A DNA stretch of 64,000 bases from Pedobacter puniceum (GTDB taxonomy: Bacteria; Bacteroidota; Bacteroidia; Sphingobacteriales; Sphingobacteriaceae), in NCBI RefSeq assembly GCF_009674685.1, contig NZ_WKJI01000001.1:806001-870000 (forward strand). Direction: 5' to 3'. Under the pieces are notes generated by a model. It was not told the origin of the DNA, ran no database searches, and was given only the letters and a program-made list of their open reading frames with translations. Below, in pieces: positions 17,486-27,202 of this stretch; position 1 is the first letter of the stretch; every line of letters begins with the position of its first letter. The translations under genes were made by a program, and so were the position numbers.

Positions 17486-19357
17486 TCAATAATCTAAATA
17501 ATCTTGGTAAATCCCTTGCATCATAGCTTTCGCTTTTAATAATAATGCCTCTTGTTTTTCTGGGCTTACGGACTTAGGTTTTTGATAAATAATAGTTTGA
17601 CTAATAGGGTCATAAGAGATAGCTTGGTTATCTTCAACTATTCCAAATCCATTATCCCAATTATAAAAAGAAAAACCTTTGGTAGCTGTATTAAGCAGGT
17701 TATTACTGTACTTATAAGCTTGTGTTTGTAAACTTAATTGACCCATTAAGGTTGCAGCAATATCTGTTTGATTCCCAATTTTATCAATCACTTTGCCTTT
17801 GTACGTTTCTTGTAGTGCACCACCAAAAACTAATAAAGGGATATGGTATCGCTCGGTCATAAAGCTTTCATAAATATTTTTTGGTAAACGATGCCCGTGG
17901 TCTGCCACAACAACAAATAAGGTGTTATTGTACCAAGTTTCTTTTTTAGCTTCTTCTACAAAATTTAATAAGCATTCTGCTGTATAATGGCTGGTACTTC
18001 TAAATTTGTTTTCTATATTTTGTTTACCAAAAGCTCCTTCTTGCGGAAGTTCAAAAGGTTCATGATTGCTTAAAGTTAAAAGGGTAGAGAAAAATGGCTG
18101 ATTTTCATGATTTAAAAACTGAAGTTGTTTTTTAAAGGTAACTTCATCATAAGCACCCCATTTTGATGTTAAATCTTCACTGTTAAAATCAGAAGCATCT
18201 TCTAATTTATGAACTTGACTGCTTATTAGGTAGGATTTAAAATTAGAAAATTCTGTGTCTCCACCATAAAAAAATGATGTTTTATAACCCGCTTGGCCCA
18301 AGGATTTAATTAAAGAAGGTAGCTTTTCTTGTTTATCGTTCTCTTTAATGATGCTTCTGATGGCTTGTGAAGGAAAACCACTTAGAATTGCTATCAAACC
18401 TTTGTCTGTTCTATCTCCAGAGGAATAAATATTACTAAACAATAAACCTTCTTTAGTTAAAGTGCTAAATGCAGGAGTAATGCCTTCTTCTCCACCTAGT
18501 TCTTGTACCACATCAGCTGTAAAGCTTTCTAGAATAATTAAAACAACGTTTGGTTTATTTACATTTAAAATCTTGAGTGTGTTTGTAGAATCTGTTTCTG
18601 GATAAAGCTCCTTTAAAATAGCCTCTTGCTGTACCTTATCTAGATATTGATATGGATTTTTCTTATCTGCTTTTTTAATATAATTTGAAAGTAAAAGCCA
18701 ATCGGTATTAATAGCTGCATGGTTTAAAATAGGTTTTTCGCTAAAATAAACTTTACTTGGGTTCATAGGTGCAATTCCCCAACCACCTCTTATAGCTAAA
18801 AAAGTTAAACCTAAAATCAATAAAGCTATAGGGAACTTTACTAGAAAATAAGATTTATTTAAATCTGGTTCTTGCCTAAAGATGATTTTATTGCTGAGAT
18901 AAAATCCAAACATACTTAAAGCAAAAACTATAAATAAGCTACTAAAAAGGGGAGAAGAAGCTGCCGAAGCCATAGCCTCTGATGGAGATTCGAACAAAAA
19001 ATCTACTGCTCTAGCATTAATTTTTGTGCCCCACTCGGTATAAATGTTAAAATCTACAGCTGTAATCACAGCTGTTAAAAAAGTGAAAACAAATGTGTAG
19101 TTAAGGATAATTTTGCCTTGCAAAGGTATTTTAGGAATTAACCAACTGATGATAAATAGGATAAATGGTATAACTGATAAATAACCCGCCATGGATGCAT
19201 CCATATGCATACCGTATAAGAAAGACAGGAAGATTTCATCGTTTGACACATCATCCAATCGTTCTATATTCCACCCGAAGAATACAATACGATTAACTAG
19301 AAAAAAAACTATCCAGAAAAGGAAGTACCTGATAAAAAAAGAGAGGCTTTTAAGCAT
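17486..19357 (-). CDS. LtaS-like phosphoglycerol transferase/sulfatase-fold membrane protein
   Basis: A 623-residue protein with five N-terminal membrane spans (about 1-205) and a large periplasmic alkaline-phosphatase-superfamily domain (about 265-600). Motifs match LtaS/OpgB-type enzymes: NVVLIILESFTADVV with the nucleophilic Thr, YSSGDRTDKGLIAILSGFPS, FFYGGDTEFSNFKSYL and the metal-binding VVVADHGHRLP. In Gram-positives LtaS polymerises glycerol phosphate. In Gram-negatives these proteins are thought to move phosphoglycerol or phosphoethanolamine onto envelope glycans or lipids. The acceptor cannot be told. It is a single-gene unit. Confidence 0.9.
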   Translation of the reverse strand: MLKSLSFFIRYFLFWIVFFLVNRIVFFGWNIERLDDVSNDEIFLSFLYGMHMDASMAGYLSVIPFILFIISWLIPKIPLQGKIILNYTFVFTFLTAVITAVDFNIYTEWGTKINARAVDFLFESPSEAMASAASSPLFSSLFIVFALSMFGFYLSNKIIFRQEPDLNKSYFLVKFPIALLILGLTFLAIRGGWGIAPMNPSKVYFSEKPILNHAAINTDWLLLSNYIKKADKKNPYQYLDKVQQEAILKELYPETDSTNTLKILNVNKPNVVLIILESFTADVVQELGGEEGITPAFSTLTKEGLLFSNIYSSGDRTDKGLIAILSGFPSQAIRSIIKENDKQEKLPSLIKSLGQAGYKTSFFYGGDTEFSNFKSYLISSQVHKLEDASDFNSEDLTSKWGAYDEVTFKKQLQFLNHENQPFFSTLLTLSNHEPFELPQEGAFGKQNIENKFRSTSHYTAECLLNFVEEAKKETWYNNTLFVVVADHGHRLPKNIYESFMTERYHIPLLVFGGALQETYKGKVIDKIGNQTDIAATLMGQLSLQTQAYKYSNNLLNTATKGFSFYNWDNGFGIVEDNQAISYDPISQTIIYQKPKSVSPEKQEALLLKAKAMMQGIYQDYLDY

Positions 19358-19416
19358 GCTGCAAGTTAAATAACTTACATTTAGCTTAAAAGCCTTTTGT
19401 GAAATTTTAAGGAAAA

Positions 19417-20088
19417 TTATCTTCCAGACATACTCATCAACTCTTCCATAGTCATTTGAGTATAACCTTCTGGAATGGTAAGATTTAAGCCTGTTACCGT
19501 TTCTGCTTTTAACTCTTTGAAGCTTAACTTAACTTTCATACCGTTCATATTGGTAACAAAAACCAAAGGTGTACCTTCTATTTTGTCTTTAAAAGCTTGG
19601 GTAAAGCTATTACTAGGTATTTCCAAATCTTTGGTAGTCCAAATCTCTATTTGATTACCTGTTTGTTTGTCTTTGGCATTGTATTTAATGGTGTTGTATC
19701 CTGATATCACTTTACTTTCTGTTGTTTTAGAAAATTCATAATCAGGCATCATTTCTTTTTGTTTTTCGTAATCAGCCTCAGTAAATTTTACTGCAATTTT
19801 TTGTTTAGCCATTGGGATATCCATCAACATTAAACCAGTATTGGTTTTGCTGTCTGATGTCATCTGATTGGTCATCATCCCTAAATCCATTACAAATTTG
19901 CTTAAGTTTTCTTTGTAATAAATTTTGTATTCTTTTGGAAGCATAGCAGCTGCCATTTGCTGGTCTGGTGGCAAATCATATTCAGCAGCATAGCTGATAT
20001 ACCCTTCATTAACTTTTTGCTGAGCTTGTGTAGCTAAGGACCCTAGGCAGATGAATGCGATAAGACCAAGTGTTATCTTCTTTATCAT
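19417..20088 (-). CDS. Secreted GLPGLI/DUF4412-like protein of unknown function
   Basis: From the ATG at 20088 the product is 223 residues with a clear signal peptide (MIKKITLGLIAFICLGSLAT, cleavage near QAQQ). An upstream ATG at 20163 keeps the frame but puts 25 polar residues before the signal, so the inner start is preferred. The mature part is beta-rich: VNEGYISYAAEYDLPPDQQM, KYYKENLSKFVMDLGM, ISGYNTIKYNAKDKQTG and IEIWTTKDLEIPSNSFTQAF. This pattern matches the DUF4412/GLPGLI group common in Bacteroidota. It is likely periplasmic or surface-exposed. No activity is known. Confidence 0.75.
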   Translation of the reverse strand: MIKKITLGLIAFICLGSLATQAQQKVNEGYISYAAEYDLPPDQQMAAAMLPKEYKIYYKENLSKFVMDLGMMTNQMTSDSKTNTGLMLMDIPMAKQKIAVKFTEADYEKQKEMMPDYEFSKTTESKVISGYNTIKYNAKDKQTGNQIEIWTTKDLEIPSNSFTQAFKDKIEGTPLVFVTNMNGMKVKLSFKELKAETVTGLNLTIPEGYTQMTMEELMSMSGR

Positions 20089-20176
20089 AAAATTGTTTTT
20101 TTTATAATATGAAAATAGTGATTTTATTTTATCAGCACTATTTTTAGCTGAAAATAAGTGCATTTAGACTAAAAAA

Positions 20177-22243
20177 TTATAGGTTTATCTCTAATGCTGG
20201 CTTTCTTTTTAAAATATGAGTATAAATTCCATGTTTTTGAGCTTGTTTTGACATAGTTTCTATCTTGTAGTCTTTGTTTTTTCCATCAATAATAAAGCTT
20301 TTTGTTTGATATAGTTTTGCTAGCTGAGGTAGATTAAATATTTTATCTCCACTTAAAAGCAGCCAATCATGTTTGGTTTGGTCATCATCTAAGTGCCGCA
20401 TAATTTTTAAGCTTTTATTTTTGGTCTTGATGATGCTATTATATGCTTGGTTATGGGTATTGATAATTGCCAGTTTGGTAATTCTACAACTATCTAAATA
20501 AGGTTTAACAGAAAATTTATAAGTATAATCATCAGGATTTAAATCTGTAAATAAAGTAGCTGTTCTTCCTTTTAGCATCGCAACAGCGGTATTTTTACGT
20601 AAGGTAAAGAATATGATTTTTTCTTGTTGTATGTGTTGCAGGGTATGATAACTGTGCATACTGACTAAAACGAGTGTTAAAACAATTATGATTTTTAGCT
20701 TTTGGCTAGCAGATACTAGCTTCAATAAAAGCAATAATAAAATGATATACATCAAAATGGTTTCTGTTTGATAAAGCCATATTTGTGTGATATTAGCATG
20801 AGGGATTTGTTCTATCAAAATCAAAAACTTATTGGTAAAATAAATGATTTGATTGAGGCATTCGCCTATGATTTCTGCTAAGATTTCTGAAAATGAGGCG
20901 ATTACTAAAAATCCCAAACCACCATACATAATTACCAAAGCTGGTAAGGCCATATATAAATTGCTGATGATAAAGTACAAAGGGAACTGATGAAAATAAT
21001 ATAAGCTGATAGGTGTAGTGGCTATTTGTGCAGCTATGGATACACTGACGCATTGCCACATCCAATCTAAAATTCTGTTTTGCGGTTGAAAGCATTGGTA
21101 AATAATAGGTTGTATATGTACCAAGGCCATCACCGCTAGGAAGGAGAGCTGGAAACCAATATCCATCAAATTAAACGGATTAATGATTAATATAACAAAT
21201 GCGGCAATGCCTATCACATTAAATATATTGGTTTTAATGGTTTGATATTTGGCAACCAAAATTAGCGAAAGCATTAAAGAAGCTCTTAAAATAGAGGGGG
21301 CTAAGCCTGTTATAAGCGCATAAAACCATATTAAACTTAGCATCAGCGTAAGCTTTATAGTTTTTCCGTAAGGTAATTTTTCTAGCGGCTTAAAAAGAAG
21401 ATTTAAGAGTAATACCACAATAGCCACATGCATGCCAGAAACAGAAAGAATATGTAAAGTACCCGTGTTGGAATAAGCTTGAAGGATTTGCGGGTCTAAA
21501 TCTGCCCGGTAACCTAAAATTAAGGTAGAAGCAACTGCCTTAGAATCTTCATAAGCCAAATATTTTTTAAACTTTTCTACTTGTTCTTCTCTAAATTTTA
21601 AGGCAAAGCTGATGATAGGATTCCCTTTTTCTGATGTAAGTTTAACTGTTTCTTTAAGGTGAATAAAGCTTTGATGATAGATTTGTTTATGCGCTAAAAA
21701 CCTTTTGTAGTTAAATTCGGCTGGGTTATAGGCGGGTTCTGTTTCTTTAATTTTTGATTTGATGAGTAGTAAATCGCCATACCGATAAGGGAATTTTTTA
21801 GTGGTATCATAACGCATGGCTAATAGTAAATTGCCTGATGCTTTTATTAGCTTTTGATTTAATACGTTATTTTTTACCTTAACAGTAAACCTTGCAATAT
21901 CTCCTTTTAGTTTAGGTTGTTCTGTAACGATAACTATATGATGATTTGCTTGATGCTTAGAAAAATGATGACTGTGATGAATTTCTTTAGAGGAGGTGCA
22001 AAAAATAATACCTGTTAAAAGAAATTGAAGTGCAATTAAAAATGTAGGTAAATAATTATATTGATAAAGCTTAAAGCGCTTTGTTATAAATAAGTAGGCG
22101 GTTAAGATGAGGATATTACTCGCCCATAAGATAAACCAAAAATTATGTGGTATTAAATCTAGGCCAATAGCCAATGAAATACCAATCACGAAAAACCATA
22201 AATACCTAAAAAAAGGAATTTCTCCTTTAAAATATGCTATCAT
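20177..22243 (-). CDS. comEC: ComEC/Rec2-family DNA uptake channel protein
   Basis: From the ATG at 22243 the product is 688 residues (an in-frame TTG lies at 22285). It has N-terminal spans, a DUF4131 beta-domain (about 100-190) and the Competence domain of multiple spans (about 220-500) with STGTLHILSVSGMHVAIVVL-type motifs, TGLAPSILRASLMLSLILVA and NLMDIGFQLSFLAVMALV. ComEC carries single-stranded DNA across the inner membrane. The C-terminal metallo-beta-lactamase-like nuclease domain of ComEC is absent; only about 150 residues follow without an HxHxDH motif. This shorter form is usual in Bacteroidota. The next gene downstream of its promoter side encodes a helix-hairpin-helix envelope protein, which supports a link to DNA uptake. 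Confidence 0.9.
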   Translation of the reverse strand: MIAYFKGEIPFFRYLWFFVIGISLAIGLDLIPHNFWFILWASNILILTAYLFITKRFKLYQYNYLPTFLIALQFLLTGIIFCTSSKEIHHSHHFSKHQANHHIVIVTEQPKLKGDIARFTVKVKNNVLNQKLIKASGNLLLAMRYDTTKKFPYRYGDLLLIKSKIKETEPAYNPAEFNYKRFLAHKQIYHQSFIHLKETVKLTSEKGNPIISFALKFREEQVEKFKKYLAYEDSKAVASTLILGYRADLDPQILQAYSNTGTLHILSVSGMHVAIVVLLLNLLFKPLEKLPYGKTIKLTLMLSLIWFYALITGLAPSILRASLMLSLILVAKYQTIKTNIFNVIGIAAFVILIINPFNLMDIGFQLSFLAVMALVHIQPIIYQCFQPQNRILDWMWQCVSVSIAAQIATTPISLYYFHQFPLYFIISNLYMALPALVIMYGGLGFLVIASFSEILAEIIGECLNQIIYFTNKFLILIEQIPHANITQIWLYQTETILMYIILLLLLLKLVSASQKLKIIIVLTLVLVSMHSYHTLQHIQQEKIIFFTLRKNTAVAMLKGRTATLFTDLNPDDYTYKFSVKPYLDSCRITKLAIINTHNQAYNSIIKTKNKSLKIMRHLDDDQTKHDWLLLSGDKIFNLPQLAKLYQTKSFIIDGKNKDYKIETMSKQAQKHGIYTHILKRKPALEINL

Positions 22244-22302
22244 AGGGTAGAAGAATGAATTGATTTTTTGTAGATGAAAAATCAATTCCTATAAACGTTT
22301 AA

Positions 22303-24366
22303 TTAAAATTGATACCTAATTTGCACTTTTACTTCTGATCTTAAATTGCCATCTATTTGGTCTAAACCAGAGCCAATAGTTTCTAAATCTGTATAATGTG
22401 TAAAACTGTATTTTAACCAAAAATCAACACCTCTTTTTAAGGTATATCTGCCGTTAAGGTAAAATCTTATACCTTTATTTTGCAAGCCTGGGATAGAAAA
22501 TCCATATAATACATCGTTTTCATAAGCATATATTCTGGTATCAAAACCTTCGGTATTGAAATACGCTATCCTAGCATTTCCTGATAATTTAGAGCTAAGC
22601 GGATTATAAAGTACATCCTGATAAAGCAATAAACCATAAGTATTCTGTGTGCTTTCTTTTTTGAACTGCGTAACTTCTGCTCTGTTTCTTAAACTGAAAC
22701 TCTTGTTGAGAGCATATTGTACCTCAAAACGATAATTTTGTCTTCTAATAGTTTCTAAAGTGTTTATAGGTGTAGTTGCTCCGGAAACATTTTGTTGCTT
22801 TTCTTCTATACGATACCTCAGGATAAATTTTGTTGTTCTTTTTGGCGAATATGTAAACTGACTAAAAAGCTCATGCCCTACAGAGGGGGCATCAACCCTA
22901 AACCTTAGCCACGGGAACTTAAATAAATCTGTATAAACATTAAACTCATATTTCCTTCCAGATTTATATTGCAAACCACCAAAAAAACCTCGCTCATTAA
23001 AGGCTAAGCTACCTTCACTAATTCCTTGGTTAAAATAAGAGTAATAATCTTTCTGATAATTTCTGTGAAATACTAAAGCAGAAATTTGGGGAGTTAAACT
23101 AGCAATAGCGCCATTAATAAAAGCAACGCCCGAGTTTACACTATGGGCCAATTCTCCAAATAGGTAAATATTGTTTAGGGTATAATTGTAATGAGCACCT
23201 AAATTAGTGAGTCTTCTTCCGGTAAACTCAAATTGGTTATATACAGCGTTTCCGGGTGCAAAATTCTCGCTATAGTTAGATTGATATGCTGTTAAACCAA
23301 GTGATAGCTTGCGATAGTTATATTGTAAATTACCTCCTAAAACTAATTGACTAATACGGTTTTTGTTGGCTAACTCGTTTTGGGTACGGTGTAAACCACT
23401 TATCTGTAAAGATGTTATTTCTGATAAATTGGTAACTGCATTTAGACTACTTCCTGCATCTAGCCTTCTAAAGGAGATGAAAGGTGTAAAATCAAACCTG
23501 CCAAAATTAATTTGCGTAGCTAAACCTCTAAAGAAAGAAAACTCATTGATAGAGGTATAAGGTCTTAAACCTAAATCTTGTTTGGCGATAGAAAATAAAT
23601 CGGCACCTTTACCAAAGCTTAAACCACTCCATAAGGTTAAACCTTGTCCAAATTGTAAGGAGAAATCACCTAAAACAATTTTTTTAAATTTAGATACATC
23701 TTTAACATATAAACTGGCCGATACAAAATCTGGTCCTATAGACCTACCTTGGGTAGTCCAAAACTGCTCGCCTGCATCTTTATCTAAGTTTAAAGAAAAC
23801 TGCAGGTTATTAAGGTAATTAAATCTGTAACGAGTAAAAACACGGTCTGGGGTGCCCAAGTAGCGTGAGCGACCAGTTTCTTCTGGTATGTTGAAGCCTG
23901 CTTGTTCTTCTAAAATACGTCCGTATCTTACAATTAAATCACTCCGGCCTTCTTTCTTTAAATTAGCCCAATTGAAGTTTTCAAAGCCGGTGGGCGAGTT
24001 TATACTGCTAAAATTCAATAAAGTTCTTATGGTTTGTAAATCAAAACCATCAATACTTTGAAGTTCTAAAATATCAATGAGTTTACCATTAACAGCGATA
24101 TGGTCTAGCAAGTTGCTAATTTGTAAAGGATTTAAAAATACCAGTTCCTGCAACTCATCTCTACTGGCTTTATTAAGGTTTAGCGGGTTTCTACGATAAA
24201 AATTTAAACGCTCTACAAGCTCTGTATAATCAAAATCTTCTGATTGATTTTCGGCAATAACTTCTAGTATGTATTCAATGATAGGGTCGTTAGATTGCTG
24301 TGCCTGGAGTCCAAGACTTAGGCAAAGAAATCCCGTTAGGAGTAAAATTTTAATTCTAGAAAGCAT
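22303..24366 (-). CDS. Helix-hairpin-helix protein with outer-membrane beta-barrel
   Basis: A 687-residue protein from ATG 24366 with a signal peptide (LLLTGFLCLSLGLQAQQ). Next comes a ComEA-like helix-hairpin-helix module at about 40-110: LNLNKASRDELQELVFLNP and IDILELQSIDGFDLQTIRTL. The rest (about 150-687) is a run of amphipathic beta strands with aromatic girdle residues ending in VKVQIRYQF, which is typical of an outer-membrane barrel. HhH modules bind DNA non-specifically. The gene ends 17 bp from comEC's upstream ORF region on the same strand. It overlaps the neighbouring barrel gene by 11 bp. A DNA-receptor or uptake role at the outer membrane is an inference. Confidence 0.8.
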   Translation of the reverse strand: MLSRIKILLLTGFLCLSLGLQAQQSNDPIIEYILEVIAENQSEDFDYTELVERLNFYRRNPLNLNKASRDELQELVFLNPLQISNLLDHIAVNGKLIDILELQSIDGFDLQTIRTLLNFSSINSPTGFENFNWANLKKEGRSDLIVRYGRILEEQAGFNIPEETGRSRYLGTPDRVFTRYRFNYLNNLQFSLNLDKDAGEQFWTTQGRSIGPDFVSASLYVKDVSKFKKIVLGDFSLQFGQGLTLWSGLSFGKGADLFSIAKQDLGLRPYTSINEFSFFRGLATQINFGRFDFTPFISFRRLDAGSSLNAVTNLSEITSLQISGLHRTQNELANKNRISQLVLGGNLQYNYRKLSLGLTAYQSNYSENFAPGNAVYNQFEFTGRRLTNLGAHYNYTLNNIYLFGELAHSVNSGVAFINGAIASLTPQISALVFHRNYQKDYYSYFNQGISEGSLAFNERGFFGGLQYKSGRKYEFNVYTDLFKFPWLRFRVDAPSVGHELFSQFTYSPKRTTKFILRYRIEEKQQNVSGATTPINTLETIRRQNYRFEVQYALNKSFSLRNRAEVTQFKKESTQNTYGLLLYQDVLYNPLSSKLSGNARIAYFNTEGFDTRIYAYENDVLYGFSIPGLQNKGIRFYLNGRYTLKRGVDFWLKYSFTHYTDLETIGSGLDQIDGNLRSEVKVQIRYQF

Positions 24367-25156
24367 ATCCAAGAGCAATTTGAGGTGAATAGCCTAGTAT
24401 AGGGTGCGAGCTGATAGCAAAATCAAGATTTATTTTTTGATAAAGGATGCCAAAACCACCAAACTGCTGAAAAGTATTAACAGATGTACCACCTCTTAAA
24501 GCCAAAAATGGGGCAATCTTATATTCTAAGCCAGTTTTAAAATCTAGCTTTCCATCTACAACTTGTTCAATTTCTGAAGTGACTAAAAGTTTATCTGTAA
24601 AAGTATAACTAGCTCCAATTTGATATAAAGCAGGTAGGGTATTACTTTCTGTTTCTGTATATTGGCTTTTGTTAGGGTTGGCTGCATGTGCTGCTACCCA
24701 AAAATTTTTAAATACTTGATATTGGAATCCCACTTGAAAGCTAAAAGTGCTAGTATTACCATAATTTTGAATGCTTAGCTGGTGATAGTTAAGTGTTAAG
24801 GCTGTTGAAAAATTTTCGCCAAAAGCTTTGGCTAAACTAAGGCCCGATTTTAGCTCTTGATACACTGGCGAACCATAAGATTGAAATGATGCTCCTAAGC
24901 TGTATTTTTTTAAAGGAATTACTACAGCCGCAGATTTAGTGCTTAGTTCTTTTACAGAAAATCTGTTTTCATAAGCAATGGCAAAAGCAGTATTTTCAAT
25001 TGAAGTAATGCCAGCAGCGTTATTTTTAAGTGTCCAGATGTCTTGCATTGCAACGCCTGCATTTGCCATAGCCTGAATACGCGGACCGTTTAGATTTTGG
25101 GCAAAAACAGTGCAAGAAAATAGTGTAAAAATGAGAGTAGTGTAAAATTTTATCAT
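24356..25156 (-). CDS. Outer-membrane beta-barrel protein (PorV/PorQ-like)
   Basis: A 266-residue protein with a signal peptide (LIFTLFSCTVFAQN) and a beta-barrel pattern. The opening GPRIQAMANAGVAMQDIWTL and KNNAAGITSI is the start of PorV/PorQ/UPF0164-type proteins, followed by strand pairs such as YSLGASFQSYG, STFSFQVGFQYQVFKNFWVA and the C-terminal SPQIALGYAF ending in aromatic Phe. PorV and PorQ take part in type IX secretion, but this protein is too short to be assigned to that. It is the first gene of the run leading to the HhH barrel and comEC. Confidence 0.75.
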   Translation of the reverse strand: MIKFYTTLIFTLFSCTVFAQNLNGPRIQAMANAGVAMQDIWTLKNNAAGITSIENTAFAIAYENRFSVKELSTKSAAVVIPLKKYSLGASFQSYGSPVYQELKSGLSLAKAFGENFSTALTLNYHQLSIQNYGNTSTFSFQVGFQYQVFKNFWVAAHAANPNKSQYTETESNTLPALYQIGASYTFTDKLLVTSEIEQVVDGKLDFKTGLEYKIAPFLALRGGTSVNTFQQFGGFGILYQKINLDFAISSHPILGYSPQIALGYAF

Positions 25157-25237
25157 CCATATTAAGTTGACGGATTGAAAATAGTAAAATGCTCGATAAA
25201 AAGTGAAAAAATTAATAAGAACGGCAATAATTTTCTA

Positions 25238-26284
25238 ATGCTTAATAATAATTTAACATTTGAGGTACTTTTAATAGGAGATTCTGGTAATATTAGCAGA
25301 AATAAACCTGATGCTGCCTTAGAATTACTTAAAAATCATTTGCCACAGCATGAAAACTCTGCTGTTATTTTTCTTGGAGATAATATTTACCCCAATGGAC
25401 TACCAGCACCAGGTACCATTTTGAGAGAAGATGCAGAAACAGTACTCAAAAAGCATCATGATGCTTTAAAAGATTATAAAGGCAAGGTTGTTTTTATATC
25501 GGGTAATCACGATTGGAATAAAGGAAAAGCCAATGGTTTAGCCTTTGTTTTAAGGCAAGAAGAATACCTAAAGCAATTGTTTGATGATAAATTTTCTTAT
25601 TTACCACCTCTGGGTTGTCCGGGGCCATCAGAAGTTATTTTAAATGATGATTTGGTGCTGATAGCCATTAATACGCAATGGTGGGTGCAAAAAGGAGTGA
25701 GGCCTATTGGCAAACAATATGGCTGTGATGTAGAGAACGAAGCGCAATTTTTTACTAAGCTAGAGCAACTTTTAAGCAAACATCAATCAAAGAAAATTTT
25801 AGTCATAGGGCATTACCCTATTTATAGTTATTCTTTACATGGCGGGAAATATAAGCTTAAGCATCATTTATTTCCGTTCACTTTATATAAAAAGAAAGCC
25901 TATTTGCCACTGCCTTTTGTAGGTTCTTTATTGCCACTTTACCGTAAATATGTTGGGGCTAGGGAAGATTTAGCTCATCCAAGATTTAAAATTTTAAGAA
26001 AGCGTTTAAAAGAGATATTTAGAAAATACCCGGGTTTAATTTATGCAGCCGGGCATGAGCATAATCTGCAATACATAGAAAAATACCATAACCATTACAT
26101 TGTAAGTGGTGCAGCATCAAAAGCTACCTATGTTTTAGATGGTAAATATTCTAGGTTTGGGATATCTGGAAAAGGATTTTTTAAACTTAGGCTTTATAAA
26201 AATATGAAGATTAAAACAGAGGTTTTAATTACAGATAAAGACAACCCTTTGGGCGAGTTAGTCTATCAAGGTTGGATAGTTTAA
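25238..26284 (+). CDS. Calcineurin-like metallophosphoesterase
   Basis: From ATG 25238 the product is 348 residues (an in-frame TTG at 25175 would add 21). The metal-site motifs are in order: LLIGDSGN, FLGDNIYPNG, VVFISGNHDWNKG, LVIGHYPIYS and AAGHEHNLQYI. This is a dinuclear-metal phosphoesterase. No signal peptide is seen, so it is likely cytoplasmic or on the membrane surface. The 3' end overlaps the convergent lipid-kinase gene by 27 bp. The substrate is unknown. Confidence 0.88.
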   Translation: MLNNNLTFEVLLIGDSGNISRNKPDAALELLKNHLPQHENSAVIFLGDNIYPNGLPAPGTILREDAETVLKKHHDALKDYKGKVVFISGNHDWNKGKANGLAFVLRQEEYLKQLFDDKFSYLPPLGCPGPSEVILNDDLVLIAINTQWWVQKGVRPIGKQYGCDVENEAQFFTKLEQLLSKHQSKKILVIGHYPIYSYSLHGGKYKLKHHLFPFTLYKKKAYLPLPFVGSLLPLYRKYVGAREDLAHPRFKILRKRLKEIFRKYPGLIYAAGHEHNLQYIEKYHNHYIVSGAASKATYVLDGKYSRFGISGKGFFKLRLYKNMKIKTEVLITDKDNPLGELVYQGWIV

Positions 26285-27157
26285 ATGAGCAGGTATAATC
26301 ACTTGTAAAGCAGCAGGTAAACAAGTTAAGTTAATTTCTTTTGTTCTACCTATTACCTCGCCATCTATTTGTAAAAGTGTTCTTCTCTTACTTCTTATGA
26401 TAGCTTTTTTACAGCTAATGGTTTCAAAATAAGCCGAATAATTCAGTCGGTTTCTAAACATTTTTATAGCAATAGAAAACAAGTGGATTTTAGCAAAAGG
26501 TTTAATAATGCAAATCTCAAACAAGCCATCGTTAAGTTTTCCTTCCGGATTAATGACTGCACCTGTACCATAGCGGGTAGCATTAGCAAAAGTTAAAGAA
26601 ACAGCTTTTACTTTTCTGGTTTTCTCTTCTGTTTCTATCAAAAAGCTTCTGGATTTGATGAAGAAAATCTCGTTAAATAAATGCTTAGCATAGGTTATCA
26701 ATCCGCGTTTACGATCTAACTGAAACCTTTTTACAATTCTTGCATTTAGGCCAACATCAGCTAAATGGGCTGATATATTTTGGTTAATGCTTAATAAATC
26801 AATGGTGACTGTTTTTCCGGTTTGTAGTAATTTGATACATTCATCCGCAGCAGCGGGCATATTAAATTCTTTAGCCATACCATTGGCAGATCCATTGGGG
26901 ATAATCAATAATTTAATAGGTGTATTTTTGATGATACTTGCTACCAAATTAACTGTTCCGTCACCTCCGGCGGCAGCCACAATAGCTGGTTCATATTGCT
27001 GAATAGCGCTTTTAATACCTTGTTCAGGATTATCTCCTAAATAATAGATGTGAAATTTGTAGTTTAGTTGCTTACTTAAATCAACAATAATGTCTTTAAG
27101 ATTAGTTGGTTTATCATCACCTGCTTTATGGTTTATAATAAACAAGATATTCTGCAT
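26258..27157 (-). CDS. YegS/DagK-family lipid kinase
   Basis: A 299-residue protein of the diacylglycerol-kinase catalytic domain family. It has the nucleotide-binding motif AAAGGDGTVNLVASII near residues 75-90, the LLIIPNGSANGMAKEFNMP loop, and the C-terminal lobe with GTGAVINPEGKLNDGLFEI and LLQIDGEVI. Members phosphorylate diacylglycerol, phosphatidylglycerol or sphingoid lipids; Bacteroidota make sphingolipids, so a sphingoid base is possible, but that is only inference. The gene converges on the phosphoesterase with a 27-bp overlap. Confidence 0.9.
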   Translation of the reverse strand: MQNILFIINHKAGDDKPTNLKDIIVDLSKQLNYKFHIYYLGDNPEQGIKSAIQQYEPAIVAAAGGDGTVNLVASIIKNTPIKLLIIPNGSANGMAKEFNMPAAADECIKLLQTGKTVTIDLLSINQNISAHLADVGLNARIVKRFQLDRKRGLITYAKHLFNEIFFIKSRSFLIETEEKTRKVKAVSLTFANATRYGTGAVINPEGKLNDGLFEICIIKPFAKIHLFSIAIKMFRNRLNYSAYFETISCKKAIIRSKRRTLLQIDGEVIGRTKEINLTCLPAALQVIIPAHLNYPTLID

Positions 27158-27202
27158 CGTGGGCTTTTTTACGAAGAATGATAAACAAGAATCATACCCG
27201 CT

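Noticed and set aside
24356-25156. Bona fide PorV of the type IX secretion system
   Set aside because: Too short and without other T9SS genes or C-terminal sorting-domain proteins nearby; only a general barrel call is justified.
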